Below, one piece after another: positions 50,740 through 52,609 of a stretch of 52,609 nt of DNA (position 1 is the first letter of the stretch; every line of letters begins with the position of its first letter). The position numbers and the translations under genes are program-made. Below the pieces are notes generated by a model. The model worked only from the letters and a program-made list of their open reading frames with translations. It was not told the DNA's origin and did no database searches. Origin of the DNA: Deltaproteobacteria bacterium (GTDB lineage Bacteria; Desulfobacterota; Binatia; DP-6). The DNA lies in assembly GCA_005879585.1 (NCBI GenBank), contig VBKG01000337.1, forward strand, positions 1-52,609, read 5' to 3'.

Positions 50740-52173
50740 GTGCCCGTGCGCAGGGCCGCGCGCGGGACCGAGGACTGGTGGGCCCTCTGGATCGGCCTCG
50801 GGCTGGTCGCGCTGTCGCTGCCGGTACTGGCCGGCGTCGACGTCCTCGGGTGGGCCGCGGCAACGCAGGTCTGGATCGTGCCCGCGAAGGCCGTCGCCGC
50901 GGTCTCGAAGGCGTACGCCGCGCTCCCCGGGCTCGTGAGCCTCGCCTTCACCTACCTCTTCCTCCTCGCGGCCATGAGCCTCGGCGCCGCCGCCCTCGGG
51001 CTCGACGTCGGCCGCTTCGTCGCGGGCTTCAGCGCCATCTTCTGGGCGAGCTGGCTCTGCTGGCTCGCGGGCAACCACGCCTACATCGCGGCGACGCCCG
51101 ACAAGCGCGCAGGCTTCGGCATCGCGTGGTCGCTGGCGCTCACCGGCGAGGCCGGCTTCATCATCGCGCTCGTCGCCGGCCTCGTGGTCGGCAACTTCCT
51201 GCCGCGCGCGGCCGCGGCGCTCGCCGAGGCGACGCGGCCGGAGTGGTACGTGAAGACGGCGATCGTCATCCTCGGCGCGTCGCTCGGCGTGCAGGCGGCG
51301 GGCGCCCGCGGGCTTGCCACGGCCGTCCTCTTCCGCGGCCTCGCAGCGATCGTCGAGGCCTACCTCATCTACTGGGCGGTCGTGTACCTGGTGGCGCGCC
51401 GGGTCTTTGGCCTCACGCGCGAGTGGGCCGCGCCGCTGGCATCGGGTGTCAGCATTTGCGGCGTATCGGCCGCGATGGCGACGGCCGCCGCGATCCGCGC
51501 GCGCCCTATCGTCCCCATCATGATCTCGTCGCTCGTCGTGCTGTTCGCGGTCGTCGAGCTGCTGATTCTGCCGTTCGCGGCGCAGACGTTCCTCGCCCAT
51601 CAGCCGATGGTGGCGGGCGCGTGGATGGGGCTCGCCGTCAAGACCGACGGCGCCGCCGTGGCGAGCGGCGCCATCACCGACGCGCTCATCCGCGCGAAGG
51701 CGGCCGGCGCGGGCATCGTGTACCAGGAGGGGTGGATCCTCCTCACGACGACGACCGTCAAGGTGTTCATCGACATGTTCATCGGCGTGTGGGCGTTCGT
51801 CCTTGCCGTCGTGTGGACGTCGGCGATCGACCGCTCCGGGAGCGCCCGCGCATCCGATATCTGGCATCGCTTCCCGAAGTTCGTGCTCGGCTACTTCGTG
51901 AGCTTCGTCGTGACGCTGCTGCTCGTGGTGGCGCGGCCGGGCCTGCTCGACGCCGCCAAGATCGCGACCGCCGAAACCAACGTGTTCCGCGTGCTCTTCT
52001 TCGCGATGACGTTCTTCACGATCGGCGTCGCCTCGGATTTCCGGAAGCTCCGCCAGGAGGGCATCGGGCGGCTCGCACTGGTCTACGTCGTCTGCCTCTT
52101 CGGGTTCATCATCTGGGTAGGGCTCGCGGTGTCGTGGATCTTCTTCCACGGCATCGTGCCGCCGCGCGCGTGA
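50740..52173 (+). CDS. YeiH/UPF0324-family membrane transporter
   Basis: 477 residues with 10-12 membrane helices, longer than the ~340-residue YeiH proteins because of an N-terminal extension of about 120 residues. Family segments: VILGASLGVQAAGARGL, SGVSICGVSAAMATAAAIRARP and FKIAT-like RLALVYVVCLFGFI. Members are called putative sulfate exporters, but no substrate is proven. GTG 50740 lies 11 bases after the thiG stop (a second GTG at 50746). Its placement inside the thiazole operon suggests sulfur or thiamine-precursor transport. Confidence 0.82.
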   Translation: MPVRRAARGTEDWWALWIGLGLVALSLPVLAGVDVLGWAAATQVWIVPAKAVAAVSKAYAALPGLVSLAFTYLFLLAAMSLGAAALGLDVGRFVAGFSAIFWASWLCWLAGNHAYIAATPDKRAGFGIAWSLALTGEAGFIIALVAGLVVGNFLPRAAAALAEATRPEWYVKTAIVILGASLGVQAAGARGLATAVLFRGLAAIVEAYLIYWAVVYLVARRVFGLTREWAAPLASGVSICGVSAAMATAAAIRARPIVPIMISSLVVLFAVVELLILPFAAQTFLAHQPMVAGAWMGLAVKTDGAAVASGAITDALIRAKAAGAGIVYQEGWILLTTTTVKVFIDMFIGVWAFVLAVVWTSAIDRSGSARASDIWHRFPKFVLGYFVSFVVTLLLVVARPGLLDAAKIATAETNVFRVLFFAMTFFTIGVASDFRKLRQEGIGRLALVYVVCLFGFIIWVGLAVSWIFFHGIVPPRA

Positions 52174-52286
52174 TGGAAGAGCCGCTGCTGCCGGCCGAGG
52201 TGAAGCTGATCGCGTGGAGTCTCGTGCTCGGCGTGGCGCTGCTCGGGCTCCTCGTCTGGGTGAGCAATGCCTTCTTCGCCCCCTAG
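52173..52286 (+). CDS. 37-residue single-pass membrane peptide
   Basis: MEEPLLPAEVKLIAWSLVLG followed by a hydrophobic helix (residues about 12-33) and VSNAFFAP. ATG shares one base with the transporter stop (TGATG) and the end overlaps the thiE start by 20 bases, so it is translated as part of the operon. The reading frame is open, and coupling on both sides supports a real gene. Likely a small accessory subunit of the transporter; function inferred. Confidence 0.65.
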   Translation: MEEPLLPAEVKLIAWSLVLGVALLGLLVWVSNAFFAP

Positions 52287-52609
52287 GCTCGTCCTCATCA
52301 CCGACCGGCACGGCACGGCGGTGGTCGAAGCCGCGCTCGACGCGGGACTGCCCGCCGTGCAGCTCCGCGACAAGGAGCTGCCCGGGCGGCCGCTCCTGGC
52401 GCTCGCGGAGCGCCTGCGCTTGGCGACGGCGCGCACCGGCGCGCTGCTGTTCGTGAACGATCGCGTCGACGTCGCGCTCGCCGTCGGCGCCGACGGTGTA
52501 CAGCTCGGCACGGGCTCGATGCCGGCCGACGTCGCTCGCCGCCTGCTCCCGGCGGGCACGCTGATCGGCGTCTCGACGCACGCGCCGGGCGAGGCCTCCG
52601 CCGGCGCCG
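52267..52609 (+). CDS. thiE: Thiamine-phosphate synthase ThiE (partial)
   Basis: Joins HMP-PP and thiazole phosphate to thiamine phosphate. The first 114 residues are in the window: RLVLITDRHGT, AVQLRDKELPGRPLLALAE, LFVNDRVDVALAVGADGVQLG. ATG 52267 overlaps the mini-protein gene by 20 bases. Cut by the window end at base 52609. Confidence 0.88.
   Translation, partial: MPSSPPRLVLITDRHGTAVVEAALDAGLPAVQLRDKELPGRPLLALAERLRLATARTGALLFVNDRVDVALAVGADGVQLGTGSMPADVARRLLPAGTLIGVSTHAPGEASAGA

Noticed and set aside
1-52609. tRNA, rRNA, CRISPR, IS elements
   Set aside because: No T-loop pattern with a matching acceptor stem, no array of direct repeats and no transposase motif was seen.

Overview
The window is gene-dense, very GC-rich (roughly 70% by eye) bacterial chromosome with ATGA/GTGA stop-start overlaps, frequent GTG starts and a few TTG starts. 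Gene content (NDH-1 complex I, class II ribonucleotide reductase, ThyX, AmgK-MurU peptidoglycan recycling, a 1575-residue NAD-glutamate dehydrogenase, MoxR/VWA pair, thiolase, Baeyer-Villiger-type monooxygenase) fits an aerobic, Gram-negative proteobacterium-like organism of the former deltaproteobacterial/Binatota type. The taxonomic guess is inference and is not proved by any marker here. I saw no rRNA, tRNA, CRISPR array or insertion sequence.

Layout. 1-9046 (minus): an NDH-1 operon nuoA-C-D-E-H-J-K/L-M-N that lacks nuoB, nuoF, nuoG and nuoI, and in which nuoK runs into nuoL without a stop codon. 9156-10954 (plus): amgK-murU, salvage of MurNAc to UDP-MurNAc. 11237-12589 (plus): a patatin-like phospholipase behind a good sigma-54 promoter match. 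12590-12976: two inverted copies of a ~110-bp palindromic element. 12977-16942: thiolase, assimilatory APS reductase, alpha/beta hydrolase, a 30-residue lysine-rich protein with its own promoter and terminator, an FtsB-like protein and a GcvH-like protein that has lost the lipoyl lysine.

17148-25772: B12-dependent ribonucleotide reductase with a NrdR-type box in its promoter, DciA-like protein, ThiI, then nudL - M23 peptidase - unknown protein, an RNase Z-like hydrolase and a small membrane protein. 25776-31243 (minus): GNAT - giant glutamate dehydrogenase - small membrane coiled-coil protein. 31272-35706 (plus): TolB-like propeller with four C-terminal repeats, M48 lipoprotein protease, lipoprotein, RNA m5U methyltransferase, and an 82-residue unknown with its own promoter.

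35707-46117 (minus) reads as one long unit in transcription order: alr, purH, purD, purE, tsaC, DUF1015, thyX, DUF309, moxR, DUF5658 membrane protein, VWA protein, Rieske protein. It joins purine and thymidylate synthesis and tRNA modification to a MoxR/VWA chaperone-like module. 46203-48760: flavin monooxygenase and a secreted esterase, convergent. 48993-49596 (minus): a toxin-antitoxin pair (RHH antitoxin and MazF). 49758-52609 (plus): thiS-thiG-YeiH-type transporter-37-residue membrane peptide-thiE (cut by the window end), a thiamine thiazole operon with an embedded transporter.

The observations most worth checking are the incomplete complex I operon with its nuoK/nuoL continuity, the lysine-rich mini-gene, the GcvH paralog without its lysine, the thi-linked transporter with a mini-protein, the paired inverted elements and the propeller-repeat protein.
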